From positions 428,576 to 492,575 of the forward strand of contig NZ_BSYJ01000004.1 in the NCBI RefSeq assembly GCF_030270605.1: a stretch of DNA of 64,000 nucleotides. Reading direction: 5' to 3'. The DNA comes from Biformimicrobium ophioploci (GTDB lineage: Bacteria; Pseudomonadota; Gammaproteobacteria; Pseudomonadales; Cellvibrionaceae). Under the pieces are notes generated by a model. The model saw only the letters and a list, made by a program, of their open reading frames with translations, did not search any database and had not been told where the DNA came from. Of the stretch, positions 47,178 to 56,535 are shown piece by piece; the first letter of the stretch is position 1; every line of letters begins with the position of its first letter. Made by a program: the position numbers and the translations under genes.

Positions 47178-48101
47178 ATGACAATCGGAATAGTCAGCCA
47201 CCCCGCCTGCGCCGGCCATGAAATGGGTGATTACCACCCGGAATCGCCAGCGCGCCTCGGCGCCATCGAGGATCGCCTGATCAGCACGGGACTCGATTTT
47301 GTCCTGCGTCACTTCGAGCCGGAGCCGGTGGATCCGGCACTGCTGGAACTGGTACATAACAAGGACTATATCGAATCCATTTTCGCGCAGGCGCCGCAGG
47401 AGGGCACGGTGGTGCTCGATGGCGATACCTCAATGTGCCCGAAGACGCTGAACGCCGCACTGCTGGCCGCTGGCAGCGCGGTGCTGGCTGTGGACAAGGT
47501 GGTTGCGAAAGAAGTCTCGGCGGCATTCTGCGAGGTGCGCCCGCCGGGCCACCACGCCGAGCGCGACAAGGCCATGGGGTTCTGCCTTTTCAATAATGTC
47601 GCGGTGGGGGCGGCTTACGCCCGCCAGCAGTATGGGATCGAGCGGATCGCGATCCTGGATTTCGATGTGCACCACGGCAACGGTACCCAGGACTTTGTTT
47701 CGGACAAGGACGGCTATCTGTTTTGTTCCACCTTTCAGCACCCGCTGTTCCCGTTCAGCGGCACCGAGCCGCATCCCGACCACATCATCAACACGCCTCT
47801 GGAAGCGACCGCAAGCAGTACCGAGTTCCGCGAAGCGGTTGAGCGGGACTGGCTGCCGGCACTGCACCGGTTCCAGCCGCAGATGGTCTTTATCTCCGCA
47901 GGATTCGATGCCCATGCCGAGGACGATATGTCCCAGGTCCGTCTGTATGAAAGTGATTACCTGTGGGTCACGCAGCAGATCAGGGCGATTGCGGACCAGT
48001 ATGCGGAAGGGCGTATCGTTTCAGTGCTGGAGGGCGGTTATTCGCTGGATGCGCTGGGGCGGAGTGTGGTGGCGCATCTGAATGGCTTGATTGGTAAATG
48101 A
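47178..48101 (+). CDS. Histone deacetylase family protein (AcuC/class II-like)
   Basis: A 307-residue zinc hydrolase of the HDAC superfamily, class II-like. RPPGHH (residues 121-126), DFDVHHGNGTQ with ligands Asp163 and His165, and SAGFDAHAEDD with Asp244 form the charge-relay and zinc site, all intact. Bacterial members deacetylate polyamines, acetoin-related targets or protein lysines. A neighbouring GNAT domain makes an acetylation/deacetylation pair conceivable. AAGGAA lies 7 bp before the ATG. Confidence 0.88.
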   Translation: MTIGIVSHPACAGHEMGDYHPESPARLGAIEDRLISTGLDFVLRHFEPEPVDPALLELVHNKDYIESIFAQAPQEGTVVLDGDTSMCPKTLNAALLAAGSAVLAVDKVVAKEVSAAFCEVRPPGHHAERDKAMGFCLFNNVAVGAAYARQQYGIERIAILDFDVHHGNGTQDFVSDKDGYLFCSTFQHPLFPFSGTEPHPDHIINTPLEATASSTEFREAVERDWLPALHRFQPQMVFISAGFDAHAEDDMSQVRLYESDYLWVTQQIRAIADQYAEGRIVSVLEGGYSLDALGRSVVAHLNGLIGK

Positions 48102-48102
48102 A

Positions 48103-48320
48103 GGGGTCAGAGCCAGATGATTCGGGTCAGAGCTTACGCTCTGACCCCTTGGGTCCGAATTAATGGGGTCAGAGCCAATGCTCTGACCCCATAAGTCCAT
48201 CCCCCCTGCAGGGGGAGGATGGGCCTTCCCGCATCCGCTGGCATCATGCATGCTCAAAATAATAAGGCCTGGATGGGGTCAGAGCAAAAGCTCTGACCCC
48301 ATAAATCCCGCTCTGACCCC
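48103..48320. repeat. REP-like repeats surrounding the MFS transporter promoter
   Basis: A half unit at 48103-48113 and full units at 48123-48148, 48165-48190 and 48275-48300, with an extra half unit at 48311-48320. They flank candidate MalT site 3 (48198-48218). Confidence 0.93.
48198..48218. promoter_or_regulatory. Candidate MalT operator, site 3 (MFS transporter promoter)
   Basis: CATCCCC (48198-48204; GGGGATG on the minus strand) and GGGGAGG (48212-48218), 7 bp apart, within a nearly palindromic CCATCCCCCC/GGGGGAGGATGG. On the plus strand GGGGAGGATG matches the E. coli MalT box at 9 of 10 bases. It lies 133 bp before the transporter ATG. Confidence 0.6.
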
Positions 48321-48351
48321 ATTCAGGCCACCGAGAACGAGCAGCGAAACG

Positions 48352-49833
48352 ATGAAACAACCAAAACTCCCATTCTGGCAGGTATGGAACCTCAGCCTCG
48401 GCTTTCTGGGCGTGCAGTTCGGCTTTGCCCTGCAGAACGCCAATGCCAGTCGCATCCTGTCGGACCTGGGTGCAGACCTGCATTCCCTGTCCCTGTTCTG
48501 GATCGTGGCGCCGCTGATGGGCCTGATTGTGCAGCCGATCGTGGGCTCCGCCTCGGACCGGACCTGGAATCGTTTCGGTCGCCGTAACCCCTATATCCTG
48601 TTCGGTGCCATTGCCGCCGCCATTGGTATGGCGTTTATGCCCAATGCCAGCATTGCGGTCGCCTTTCTCGCGCCGATGATCTTCGGCGGCATCATGCTGG
48701 CGCTGATGGATGCCGCATTCAATGTCACCATGCAGCCGTTCCGGGCGCTGGTTTCGGATATGGTGCCGTCCGAGCAACGTACCCTCGGTTACTCGATCCA
48801 GTCGCTGCTGATCAATATCGGCGCGGTGATGGGCTCCATGCTGCCGTTTATCCTGACCAATGTGATTGGCCTGGAAAACACCGCCAAGGCTGGCGAAGTG
48901 GCGCCTTCCGTGATCTGGGCGTTCTATATCGGCGGTACCGTACTGCTTGGCTCGGTGCTGTGGACGGTGATTCGCACCAAAGAATACGCGCCCAAAGAAT
49001 ACAACGCGTACAAGAATATCGACGCAGCCGAGCTGGCCCGAGAGCAGGCCGAGCAGAAGTCCCTGTGGCAGCGCCTGCAGGGCTTCGGCAAGTTGCTGGT
49101 GACCATGCCGCGTACCATGCGTCAGCTGGCGGTGGTGCAGTTTTTCTCCTGGTTTGCGCTGTTTATCATGTGGGTCTACACCACCCCGGCGATTACCCAG
49201 CACGTCTGGGGCGTGGGCGCTGAGTGGTTCGACCCGCATCACCTGGAATCTGTCGGTGAAGTGCCGGCACATATTGCTGCGGCCAAGGGCGCTGCCGGTG
49301 ACTGGGTGGGCATCCTGTTTGCGGCCTACTCCCTGTTTGCCGCGCTGTTCTCCATCGCCCTGACCAAAATTGCCAATACCTTCGGACGCAAGCCGACCTA
49401 TGCGCTGTCCCTGCTGTTGGGCGGCCTGGGCTACCTGAGCTTTATCCTGTTCCAGGGTGGCGAGCCGACCCAGGTCAACCTGCTGGTTACCGAAGTCACG
49501 GTCCCGGCGGGCGCGCTGGGCCTGTTGATCCCGATGATCGGTGTGGGCATCGCCTGGGCGGCAATCCTGGCCATGCCGTACGCGATCCTTTCTGACTCAC
49601 TGCCGGCGAGCAAGACCGGTGTCTATATGGGTATTTTCAATTTCACCATCGCCGCACCGCAGATCGTTTCCGCACTGCTGGCGGGCCTGATCCTGAAAGA
49701 GGTGTTCGACAACGAAGCCATCTACATCATCGCGCTGGCGGGTGCCTGCATGGTGCTGGGTGCGATCTCTGTGCTGTTCGTGAAGGAGAGCGCGGAGCAG
49801 GGTAACGGTAACGGCGCGCCGATCGCCGCTTAA
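48352..49833 (+). CDS. MFS/GPH-type sugar transporter, probable maltose or maltodextrin importer
   Basis: A 493-residue polytopic inner-membrane symporter with about 12 helices. [20 protein letters not shown] and [14 protein letters not shown] match sugar transporters of the glycoside-pentoside-hexuronide type, including maltose permeases of marine and Caulobacter-type genomes. The start at 48352 is preferred over an in-frame ATG at 48250 because the extra codons would cover a REP unit and the family starts at [14 protein letters not shown]. It is preceded by a candidate MalT site and followed by a bidirectional terminator. Confidence 0.85.
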   Translation: MKQPKLPFWQVWNLSLGFLGVQFGFALQNANASRILSDLGADLHSLSLFWIVAPLMGLIVQPIVGSASDRTWNRFGRRNPYILFGAIAAAIGMAFMPNASIAVAFLAPMIFGGIMLALMDAAFNVTMQPFRALVSDMVPSEQRTLGYSIQSLLINIGAVMGSMLPFILTNVIGLENTAKAGEVAPSVIWAFYIGGTVLLGSVLWTVIRTKEYAPKEYNAYKNIDAAELAREQAEQKSLWQRLQGFGKLLVTMPRTMRQLAVVQFFSWFALFIMWVYTTPAITQHVWGVGAEWFDPHHLESVGEVPAHIAAAKGAAGDWVGILFAAYSLFAALFSIALTKIANTFGRKPTYALSLLLGGLGYLSFILFQGGEPTQVNLLVTEVTVPAGALGLLIPMIGVGIAWAAILAMPYAILSDSLPASKTGVYMGIFNFTIAAPQIVSALLAGLILKEVFDNEAIYIIALAGACMVLGAISVLFVKESAEQGNGNGAPIAA

Positions 49834-49888
49834 GTTGTTACCGATTCGGCGGCTTGAATGGCCGCTGAATAAAGGAAACGCCCAAAAG

Positions 49889-49915
49889 AAAGCCCCTCGG
49901 TGAGGGGCTTTTTTT
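49889..49915. terminator. Bidirectional Rho-independent terminator
   Basis: Stem AAGCCCCTC / GAGGGGCTT with a T run on the right and A-rich run on the left, between convergent MFS transporter and halogenase genes; it overlaps the halogenase stop. Confidence 0.92.
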
Positions 49916-51401
49916 ACATCTTCAAAAACTGCTCATGCTCAGGCAGTCCCTTCACCGTGCCGTCGATCAGCGTCTTCAGGCTCTTGAACAGGTCTGCCAG
50001 CTGAGCATCGGACAGGCCGTCGGCAATGGTGTGGTAGTCCTCGGGTACTACGCCCTGGCCGATCAACACCTGCTGCCAGGCGACCTCGGTAAACAGGTCG
50101 TCGTAATCGCGGAATACCTTGCCCGTGCGGCGGAACAGTTCCATCTTGCGCTGCAGGGTTTCCGGCACATCGCGGTTTTCACACTCGCGCCAGAAGTCGC
50201 TGTCGCGGCGCTGGTTGGCCTTGTAGTGCAGGATGATGAAGTCGCGGATGCGCTCGAATTCCACCTGTGACTGGCGGTTGAACTCGGCCACTTCCTCGGG
50301 CTTGATGCCCTGGTGGGGGAAGGATTTGATCAGGCGCGTGGCCGCAGACTGGATCAGGTGGATACTGGTGGATTCCAGTGGTTCCAGGAAGCCGCTGGAC
50401 AGGCCGATGCTGACCACGTTCTTGTGCCACTGCTTGCGCCGGCGCCCGGTGCGGAAGCGGATAACACGCGGCTCTGCCAGTGCTTCACCATCGAGGTTGT
50501 TCATCAACACGCCCTGAGCCTGCTCATCGGTCCAGTGACGGCTTGAATAGACGATGCCGTTGCCGGTGCGGTGCTGCAGCGGGATGCGCCACTGCCAGCC
50601 GCACTCGTGGGCGATGGAGCGGGTGTAGGGCACGATAGGCTTGCTGCCGGTACTTGGCACAGCGATGGCACGGTCGCAGGGCAGCCAGTGGGACCAGTCT
50701 TCGAAGCCAGTGCCAAGTGCCTTCTCGATCAGCAAGGCCGCTAGGCCGGTGCAGTCCACAAACAGGTCGCCATTGATGACCTTGCCACTCTCCAGCAGCA
50801 GTTCCTGTACTTCGCCGCTATCCGGGCAGAGCTTTACTTCCTTTACGGTGCCTTCGACACGCTTCACACCCTTGCTCTCGCTGTACTTGCGCAGGTACTG
50901 CGCGTACAGGCCGGCATCGAAATGGTAGGCGTAGGAGAGGCCCTGCAGGTTGGTGCCCTTGATCTGGGGCAGCGGGGCGAACTTGTTGTTGATTGCCGCC
51001 TGGTAGTTCAGGGAGAAATCCCAGTAATCGGTATCGCCGCCTTTGAGGCGATCACGCACCCAGAAGTGGTGGAAGTCGCAGAACGGAAAATTCTTGCCGA
51101 TGGTGCCAAACGCGTGCATGTAGCTCTGGCCCTGCCTGAACCAGTTTTCAAACTGGATGCCGAGCTTGATCGTGCCTTTGGTTTCCCTGAGAAATTCCTT
51201 TTCATCCAGGCCGAGCGCCTGGTTGAAGTTGATGATCGGTGGAATGGTAGCTTCACCCACGCCGACGGTGCCGATTTTGTCGGACTCCACCAGCGTGATA
51301 CCGATGTTCTTGCCCAGCACCTTGATCATCAGGGAGGCAGTCATCCAGCCGGCAGTGCCGCCGCCGAGGATAATCACGTTTTTAATGGTGTTGTTGTTCA
51401 C
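49914..51401 (-). CDS. Flavin-dependent tryptophan halogenase homologue
   Basis: A 495-residue FAD-dependent protein of the tryptophan halogenase family. The FAD motif GGGTAGWM is at 13-20, the catalytic lysine Lys79 is in TIKLGIQFENW, the partition motif WQWRIP spans residues 269-274, and Glu343 is in PLESTS. These are the residues used by PrnA/RebH (Lys79, WxWxIP, Glu346), so the halogenase chemistry looks preserved. Its place between a TonB receptor and a sugar transporter is typical of carbohydrate loci of marine bacteria, where function is unknown. No tryptophan-derived natural-product genes are nearby. Confidence 0.88.
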   Translation of the reverse strand: MNNNTIKNVIILGGGTAGWMTASLMIKVLGKNIGITLVESDKIGTVGVGEATIPPIINFNQALGLDEKEFLRETKGTIKLGIQFENWFRQGQSYMHAFGTIGKNFPFCDFHHFWVRDRLKGGDTDYWDFSLNYQAAINNKFAPLPQIKGTNLQGLSYAYHFDAGLYAQYLRKYSESKGVKRVEGTVKEVKLCPDSGEVQELLLESGKVINGDLFVDCTGLAALLIEKALGTGFEDWSHWLPCDRAIAVPSTGSKPIVPYTRSIAHECGWQWRIPLQHRTGNGIVYSSRHWTDEQAQGVLMNNLDGEALAEPRVIRFRTGRRRKQWHKNVVSIGLSSGFLEPLESTSIHLIQSAATRLIKSFPHQGIKPEEVAEFNRQSQVEFERIRDFIILHYKANQRRDSDFWRECENRDVPETLQRKMELFRRTGKVFRDYDDLFTEVAWQQVLIGQGVVPEDYHTIADGLSDAQLADLFKSLKTLIDGTVKGLPEHEQFLKM

Positions 51402-51465
51402 TTTGGTTACCCGGTTACTGGCAGCAAATTATAGAGTGACGAAAGTTAAAGCGTGCAGAAAGAAA

Positions 51466-51498
51466 AAAGCCCCTGCAACCATGGATTGCAGGGGCTTT
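51466..51498 (-). terminator. Rho-independent terminator of the TonB receptor gene
   Basis: Stem AAAGCCCCTGCAA / TTGCAGGGGCTTT with loop CCATGGA; on the minus strand it ends in a T run before TCTTTC. 48 bp after the receptor stop. Confidence 0.9.
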
Positions 51499-51545
51499 CC
51501 AGCTAGAGCCAACCGAAAGGTCGGCTCAGGATCTCACTGCCTGGA

Positions 51546-54377
51546 TTACAGCTTGTAGCTGAAGCCCAGCAGGTAGGTCTTGCCGTAGCTCTGGTAGTCA
51601 CGAACCTGCAGAGCGTTGTCACCACTCAGGGAGGTGAACGGCTCGTCGGTGAGGTTCTGGCCCTGCAGGAAGACGCTCAGGCCTTCCAGGCTGCTGATGC
51701 CAGACTCGCCGAAGTCGTAACCGATCTGCGCGTCTACGATGGTTTCGCCCAGGATATCAACCTGCTGGGTGTCGAAGCCGATGCCGTATACGTCGCCCTT
51801 GAAGTCGGAGCGCTTGCGCAGGCTGGTACGCAGCTGCAGACCGTGGTTCTCGTAGTACAGGGTCATGGTCTGGATCTTGTCAGACAGGCCTTCCAGCTCG
51901 TAGTCATTGCCATTGATATCTTCAATGTCCTGACTTACGCCAGTGTGGCTCGCCAGCAGGCCGAAACCATCCAGCTGCTCGCTGAACAGGTTGAACGGCA
52001 GGGCAACAGACAGCTCGTAACCGTGCAGGGTACCGCCGCCGCCATTTTGCATGCCGCTCTGGGTAGCAGTCTGCTCTACCGGAACAATACCGGTTTCCGG
52101 ATCGGCAATGCCACCAAGGTCAACAGCGAAAGAGTTGTTGAAGTGCCACTCGCTCAGGTCCTTCCAGAAGTAGGCTACGGAGAAGTAACCCTCTTCGCTG
52201 AAGTAGTTCTCGTAGCTCAGGTCAACGCCAACCGCTTCTTTCGGCTTCAGCTGGGTGTTACCGCCGCTGATGCTCCAGAAGTTGCCGTTGTCGTCCGGAC
52301 GACAGCTGTCCGGATCTTCCGGGCAACCGAAGTAGTTAACGGAAACAGAAGCGTTCATCTGGTCCATGCGTGCACGGGAGATGGTCTTGGCTGCACCGAA
52401 ACGAACAGTCTGCTGGTCGTCGATCGCCAGCGCCATGTTCAGGCTCGGCAGCAGGTGATTGTAGCTGTCAGTTTCCTTGATCGGCTGAGCGACGATCAGT
52501 CCGCCTACGTTCTGGCCCGCGAAACCGTTGGAGGTCATGTCGGTGCGTACGTAGCGCAGGCCGGCGTTACCGGTCAGGGGCATACCAGCGACTTCGGTCT
52601 CGAAGTCTGCCTGGGCGAACAGTGCGGTAACTTCTTCGCTGACGTCGTAGGACTTGGTCAGGTGGTCGATCTTGGTCAGTGCTTCACTGGTCAGCTCGTA
52701 GTAACCGTCGGCCAGCAGTGCCGCGGCGTCATAGGCAATCATGTCGCCCATGCCGATAAAGTCCAGGGACGCGGAACCCAGGCGGTACTGCTCCGGCACT
52801 TCCAGCATGCCCGGGAAGTTGCTCAGGGTCATGAAGTAGCCGTTGGACTCTTTGGTCTTCTGGCGATCGCGGTAGGAAACACCGTAGGTCACTTCGTTGA
52901 CGATGCCCGCTTCAACCATCTGGGTTGCAGCCAGCTTCAGGGAAGTCAGCTCGTCGTCGATTTCCGGCGCATTGATAAAGCCGTCCTGTGCGGAGTTTTC
53001 CCACTCGGTGCCGGAGATGCCGAACTTGTCATTCAGCGCCTGGCTCCAGCCCCAGGTCAGCGGGCCGCCCAGCTGAATCAGGCCGAAGTCGCTGTAGTCT
53101 AGGCCGTGGGTAAAGGTTGCGCCGGTGTTGCCGCCGTCAAAGGTGTAGCCGATATCATCAGCAACGCCATTGTCGTTACCACGGCCAGTACCTGCGTAGC
53201 TCTCGAAGCTCCAGATGTCACGCTTTACGCCGGAGTGGCTAGCGTCGAACTCGACGATCAGGGAGTCGCTGACATCCCACTCGGCGTTGAAGCCGAAGGA
53301 CTTCAGCTTGGCTTCGCGGCTTTCCAGGTCGTTACGTACAACAACGCGCTGACCCTGGGTTACGGCGCTGGTAACAAAGCCGGTGTTCGGGTCAACAACG
53401 GCAGTGCTGCCGTCGATGCTGCCCTGGCCCCAGGCAAACGGAATTTCAATACCGCGCAGGATCTTCTCGTCTGCGAAGTCTACGTACAGGGCGTCAAAAG
53501 TAGTGCGCAGGCTCTCGGTCGGCTGGGCGTCGATCACCAGCATGGTGCTGTCGCGGTCCAGTACGGAGGAGCGTACAAACGGCTTGGCGCCGCCGAGGAT
53601 GGAGTAATCCTGGCCATCAACGGTGAAGCCCGGGTAGCCCCAGGAGTTCCAGCGCTCTTCCTGATTCGGGGAGCTCATGGAGTTCACGGCGAGGGCGAGG
53701 CCCAGCTTGCCGTCAGCGAACTGATCGATGTAGGAGAAGGTAGCGCGGTGGCCCTGGTCTTCGCCGTCCGGGTTCAGCTTGTCGAAGCTGGTCTGTTCAA
53801 CCTGACCGTTGAACTGCAGTACGCGGCCGTTGCGATCCAGCGGCTTGACGGTCTGCATGTCGATCACGCCGGCAATGCCTTCTGCGTCGATGCTGGCCTG
53901 CGGGGTCTTGTAAACAGTTACGCCGCTCATGATTTCAGACGGGTAGAGGTCAAACTCTACACCGCGGTTGTCGCCGATGGAGACCTGCTCGCGACCGTTA
54001 AAGGTGGTAGCAGACTCGTTCTCGCCAAAACCACGGATGGAGACGCGGCTTGCGCGGCCGTCCAGGCGCTGGGAGGCGAGGCCCGGCAGGCGGGAGATGG
54101 CTTCAGCGATAGAGGAATCCGGCAGCTTGCCGATATCTTCTGCGGAAATGGCTTCAACAACAGCCTTGGCGTCACGCTTGGTGCCGATGGAATCCATCAC
54201 ACTCTTACGGAAACCGGTTACTTCAACTTCTTCAATAGTGGACGCTGCTTCCGGTTCCGCTTCCTGAGCTACCAGACCGGTGGAGGCAGACAGTGTTGCA
54301 GCAACGGCAACGGACAAAAGCGTAGGCTTGAACAGCGGCATACCCGCTTTCTGCCCGATGTTGGCTGATCTCATCAT
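51546..54377 (-). CDS. TonB-dependent receptor, probable maltodextrin importer
   Basis: A 943-residue outer-membrane receptor of the large Caulobacter/Xanthomonas carbohydrate-type TBDR group. Signal peptide about 1-37 (STGLVAQ), TonB box IEEVEVTGFR at 48-57, plug motif LASQRLDGRASRVSIRGFGENES, and a long C-terminal barrel ending LGFSYKL. The start MM is after GAAGGGG. Candidate MalT site 4 lies about 62-85 bp upstream and glucokinase is the upstream neighbour, so the substrate is likely malto-oligosaccharides; this is inference. Confidence 0.87.
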   Translation of the reverse strand: MMRSANIGQKAGMPLFKPTLLSVAVAATLSASTGLVAQEAEPEAASTIEEVEVTGFRKSVMDSIGTKRDAKAVVEAISAEDIGKLPDSSIAEAISRLPGLASQRLDGRASRVSIRGFGENESATTFNGREQVSIGDNRGVEFDLYPSEIMSGVTVYKTPQASIDAEGIAGVIDMQTVKPLDRNGRVLQFNGQVEQTSFDKLNPDGEDQGHRATFSYIDQFADGKLGLALAVNSMSSPNQEERWNSWGYPGFTVDGQDYSILGGAKPFVRSSVLDRDSTMLVIDAQPTESLRTTFDALYVDFADEKILRGIEIPFAWGQGSIDGSTAVVDPNTGFVTSAVTQGQRVVVRNDLESREAKLKSFGFNAEWDVSDSLIVEFDASHSGVKRDIWSFESYAGTGRGNDNGVADDIGYTFDGGNTGATFTHGLDYSDFGLIQLGGPLTWGWSQALNDKFGISGTEWENSAQDGFINAPEIDDELTSLKLAATQMVEAGIVNEVTYGVSYRDRQKTKESNGYFMTLSNFPGMLEVPEQYRLGSASLDFIGMGDMIAYDAAALLADGYYELTSEALTKIDHLTKSYDVSEEVTALFAQADFETEVAGMPLTGNAGLRYVRTDMTSNGFAGQNVGGLIVAQPIKETDSYNHLLPSLNMALAIDDQQTVRFGAAKTISRARMDQMNASVSVNYFGCPEDPDSCRPDDNGNFWSISGGNTQLKPKEAVGVDLSYENYFSEEGYFSVAYFWKDLSEWHFNNSFAVDLGGIADPETGIVPVEQTATQSGMQNGGGGTLHGYELSVALPFNLFSEQLDGFGLLASHTGVSQDIEDINGNDYELEGLSDKIQTMTLYYENHGLQLRTSLRKRSDFKGDVYGIGFDTQQVDILGETIVDAQIGYDFGESGISSLEGLSVFLQGQNLTDEPFTSLSGDNALQVRDYQSYGKTYLLGFSYKL

Positions 54378-54438
54378 GATCCCCTTCTCTTATAGTTTTG
54401 GTGAGAGCCTGCATCCTAGGCAGCCCACCAGTCCAGAG

Positions 54439-54462
54439 CATCCCCCCCCGCTGGGGGGGAGG
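54439..54462. promoter_or_regulatory. Candidate MalT operator, site 4 (TonB receptor promoter)
   Basis: CATCCCC (54439-54445; GGGGATG on the minus strand) and GGGGAGG (54456-54462), 10 bp apart, 62 bp from the receptor ATG (centre about 73 bp upstream). Seven of seven core bases of both MalT half-sites match. Confidence 0.6.
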
Positions 54463-54523
54463 TACGAAAAAGTGGCGCGATTGTACCAGAAGGGGATTAA
54501 ACGTTAAGCAAAATGTACAAAAA

Positions 54524-55516
54524 TCATTCCGAAAGTTTTGCGGCCGCGCCGACCAGTGCCTGCTGCCCGGCTTCGAGCAGCTGCACCGGCACATCGGCAA
54601 GCAGCTCGCGCATTTTGCCCTTGTGTTCGAAGCGCGAAACAAAATTACTTTCGGGAAGCAGTTGGCGAATACGCGGGACTATGCCACCGCCAATAAAGAC
54701 ACCACCCGTTGCGAGCAGGGTCAGTGCGAGGTCGCCGGCGAGGCCGCCGAGCAGGTTCAGGAAGTCGATCACGGTTGCCCGGCAGATCGGGTCGCTGTTA
54801 TCCAGCGCGCGTTCTGTAATAACTGCCGGAGACAGGTTTTCCGGCTGCACACCTTCCAGTTCTGCCACCGCGCGGTAAAGATTTACCAGGCCGCTGCCGC
54901 ACAGCAGGTGTTCGGCATCGATGCCGCGCTCGCCTTGTCTGCCTCCCGGCAGGTTGGCCATCAGGATTTTGAGGAGTTCCAGCTCGCGCAGGCTTGCCGG
55001 CGCCAGAGAGCGGTGGCCGCCTTCACCGGTGACGGCAATGTGGCCGCTGGCGTTCGGTACCAGGCCGGCAACGCCGAGGCCGGTGCCCGGCCCCACTACG
55101 GCCATATTGCCGTGCGGCAGGGCCTTGCCTGGCTTGATCTGGCTGGTGTCTGCCTTGTCCAGGTGCGGCAAAGACAGGGCCAGTGCCTCAAAATCGTTGA
55201 GGATCTCCACCCGCTCAAACCCGAATTGCTTCTGCAGGGCACGGTTGTCGATGCACCAGCCGAGGTTGGTCATGGTGATGGAGCGGCCCTGGTTCTCGCC
55301 TTCGCCATCGAGCATTACCGGGCCGGCGCCAGCGAAGCAGGCCTGGTTGGGTACGCGGTCGATTTCCTGCAGCCAGTTGTCCAGGGCCGCGCCGAAGGAG
55401 TCAAAGTCCGCGGTGGGCTTGACGCTCAGGTGGGAGAGTTCAAAACCGTGGGTTTTCTGGGTGGCGAGGGCGAAGCGCGCATTGGTGCCGCCGATGTCTG
55501 CGACGATGACAGTCAT
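54524..55516 (-). CDS. glk: Glucokinase
   Basis: A 330-residue ATP-dependent glucokinase, ROK-distant Glk family. VADIGGTNARFAL is the phosphate-binding N-terminus, ILNDFEALALSLPHL contains the catalytic Asp, GPGTGLGVAGLVPN and TGEGGHRSLAP follow, and GGVFIGGGIVPRI is the C-terminal motif. It phosphorylates glucose released by the cytoplasmic alpha-glucosidase. It follows malG after a structured intergenic element and precedes the TonB receptor. Confidence 0.95.
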   Translation of the reverse strand: MTVIVADIGGTNARFALATQKTHGFELSHLSVKPTADFDSFGAALDNWLQEIDRVPNQACFAGAGPVMLDGEGENQGRSITMTNLGWCIDNRALQKQFGFERVEILNDFEALALSLPHLDKADTSQIKPGKALPHGNMAVVGPGTGLGVAGLVPNASGHIAVTGEGGHRSLAPASLRELELLKILMANLPGGRQGERGIDAEHLLCGSGLVNLYRAVAELEGVQPENLSPAVITERALDNSDPICRATVIDFLNLLGGLAGDLALTLLATGGVFIGGGIVPRIRQLLPESNFVSRFEHKGKMRELLADVPVQLLEAGQQALVGAAAKLSE

Positions 55517-55568
55517 TGTCGATCCTTGTTATTGATAAGCAGATGCTTGCCAAGCCGCGGGCGGTAAA

Positions 55569-55644
55569 GCTTTTTCGGAACCGTCGCGCACAGGGAGGTG
55601 CGCGCCGGAGCTACAGGGATGTATTTATGCGTTTCCGAAAAAGC
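55569..55644 (+). repeat. Structured intergenic element, predicted three-way junction (copy 2)
   Basis: Outer stem GCTTTTTCGGAA (55569-55580) with TTCCGAAAAAGC (55633-55644), all 12 pairs matched. Inner hairpin 1: CGCGCAC (55585-55591), loop AGGGAG, GTGCGCG (55598-55604). Hairpin 2 region contains the TACAGGGATGTA palindrome (55612-55623). The layout matches 4981-5068. Between malG and glk. Confidence 0.75.
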
Positions 55645-55671
55645 GTACGGACCGTGGCCGCAACAGTATTG

Positions 55672-56535
55672 TCAGCCCTTGACCGCCCCGGCCGACAGGC
55701 CGGAGACGAGGAATCTTTGCAGCCCGAGGAACAGTATCACGACCGGCAGGGATACCAAGACCGATCCGGCGGCAAAATAGCCCCACTGGGCGGAAAAATC
55801 GCTGACGAAGAAGCGCAGGCCCACCGGAACGGTGTAAAGCGCTTCCTCATCCATAAAGATGGAGGCGAGGATAAACTCGTTCCACGCGGTCAAAAACGAA
55901 AACAGGGCGGTCACCGCAATTGCCGGCTTGGCCAGTGGCAGGGCGATGCGCCAGAAGATCGCAACAGGAGAGGCGCCTTCCATCAGCGCGGCCTCCTCGA
56001 TATCCACCGGCAGGCTGTCGAAATAGCCCTTGAGCATCCACACGCAGAAAGGCAGTGCGGTAATGGAGTAGACCGCGATCAGGCCGAGCCAGGTGTTACC
56101 CAGCTGTAGCCACTCGACGATGATCACGTACAGCGGGATCAGCATCAACGTGGCCGGGAACATCTGTGAAACGAGCAGCAGCATCAGGCCGCGCTCGCGC
56201 CCCGGAAAACGGAAGCGCGACAGCGCATAAGCGGCGCTGCAGGCGAGCAGCACACCCACGATGGTGGTCGCGGCGGCAATTATTAGCGAGTTGAGCAGCC
56301 AGCGGCCAAACGGTTGCTCTGTCAGCAGCCCTTCAAAGTTAGCGAGTGACCACTGCTGCGGCAGTGGCAGGAGCGCGCGCAGCGCCTCGAAGAAGGAGGC
56401 CCCCTCCGGCACGCTGACCAGCGCCAGCGACTGACCGCCGGAAAATGCGAGGCTCACGACCCACAGTACCGGGTACAGGACGATGGCCACCATCACGAGG
56501 ATAAACAGGCCACGCAGCCAGTTCAGGATTGTCAT
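55672..56535 (-). CDS. malG: Maltose/maltodextrin ABC permease MalG
   Basis: A 287-residue inner-membrane permease with about six helices. The EAA loop reads EEAALMEGASPVAIFWRIALPLAKP. The start ATG 56535 overlaps the malEF stop (ATGA), which is preferred over the in-frame codon at 56574 inside malEF. The three genes malK, malEF and malG are overlapping and therefore form a translationally coupled operon. Confidence 0.92.
   Translation of the reverse strand: MTILNWLRGLFILVMVAIVLYPVLWVVSLAFSGGQSLALVSVPEGASFFEALRALLPLPQQWSLANFEGLLTEQPFGRWLLNSLIIAAATTIVGVLLACSAAYALSRFRFPGRERGLMLLLVSQMFPATLMLIPLYVIIVEWLQLGNTWLGLIAVYSITALPFCVWMLKGYFDSLPVDIEEAALMEGASPVAIFWRIALPLAKPAIAVTALFSFLTAWNEFILASIFMDEEALYTVPVGLRFFVSDFSAQWGYFAAGSVLVSLPVVILFLGLQRFLVSGLSAGAVKG

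Noticed and set aside
48250..48351. Longer N-terminus for the MFS transporter
   Set aside because: The extra 34 codons would translate a REP unit; transporter similarity begins at the ATG at 48352.
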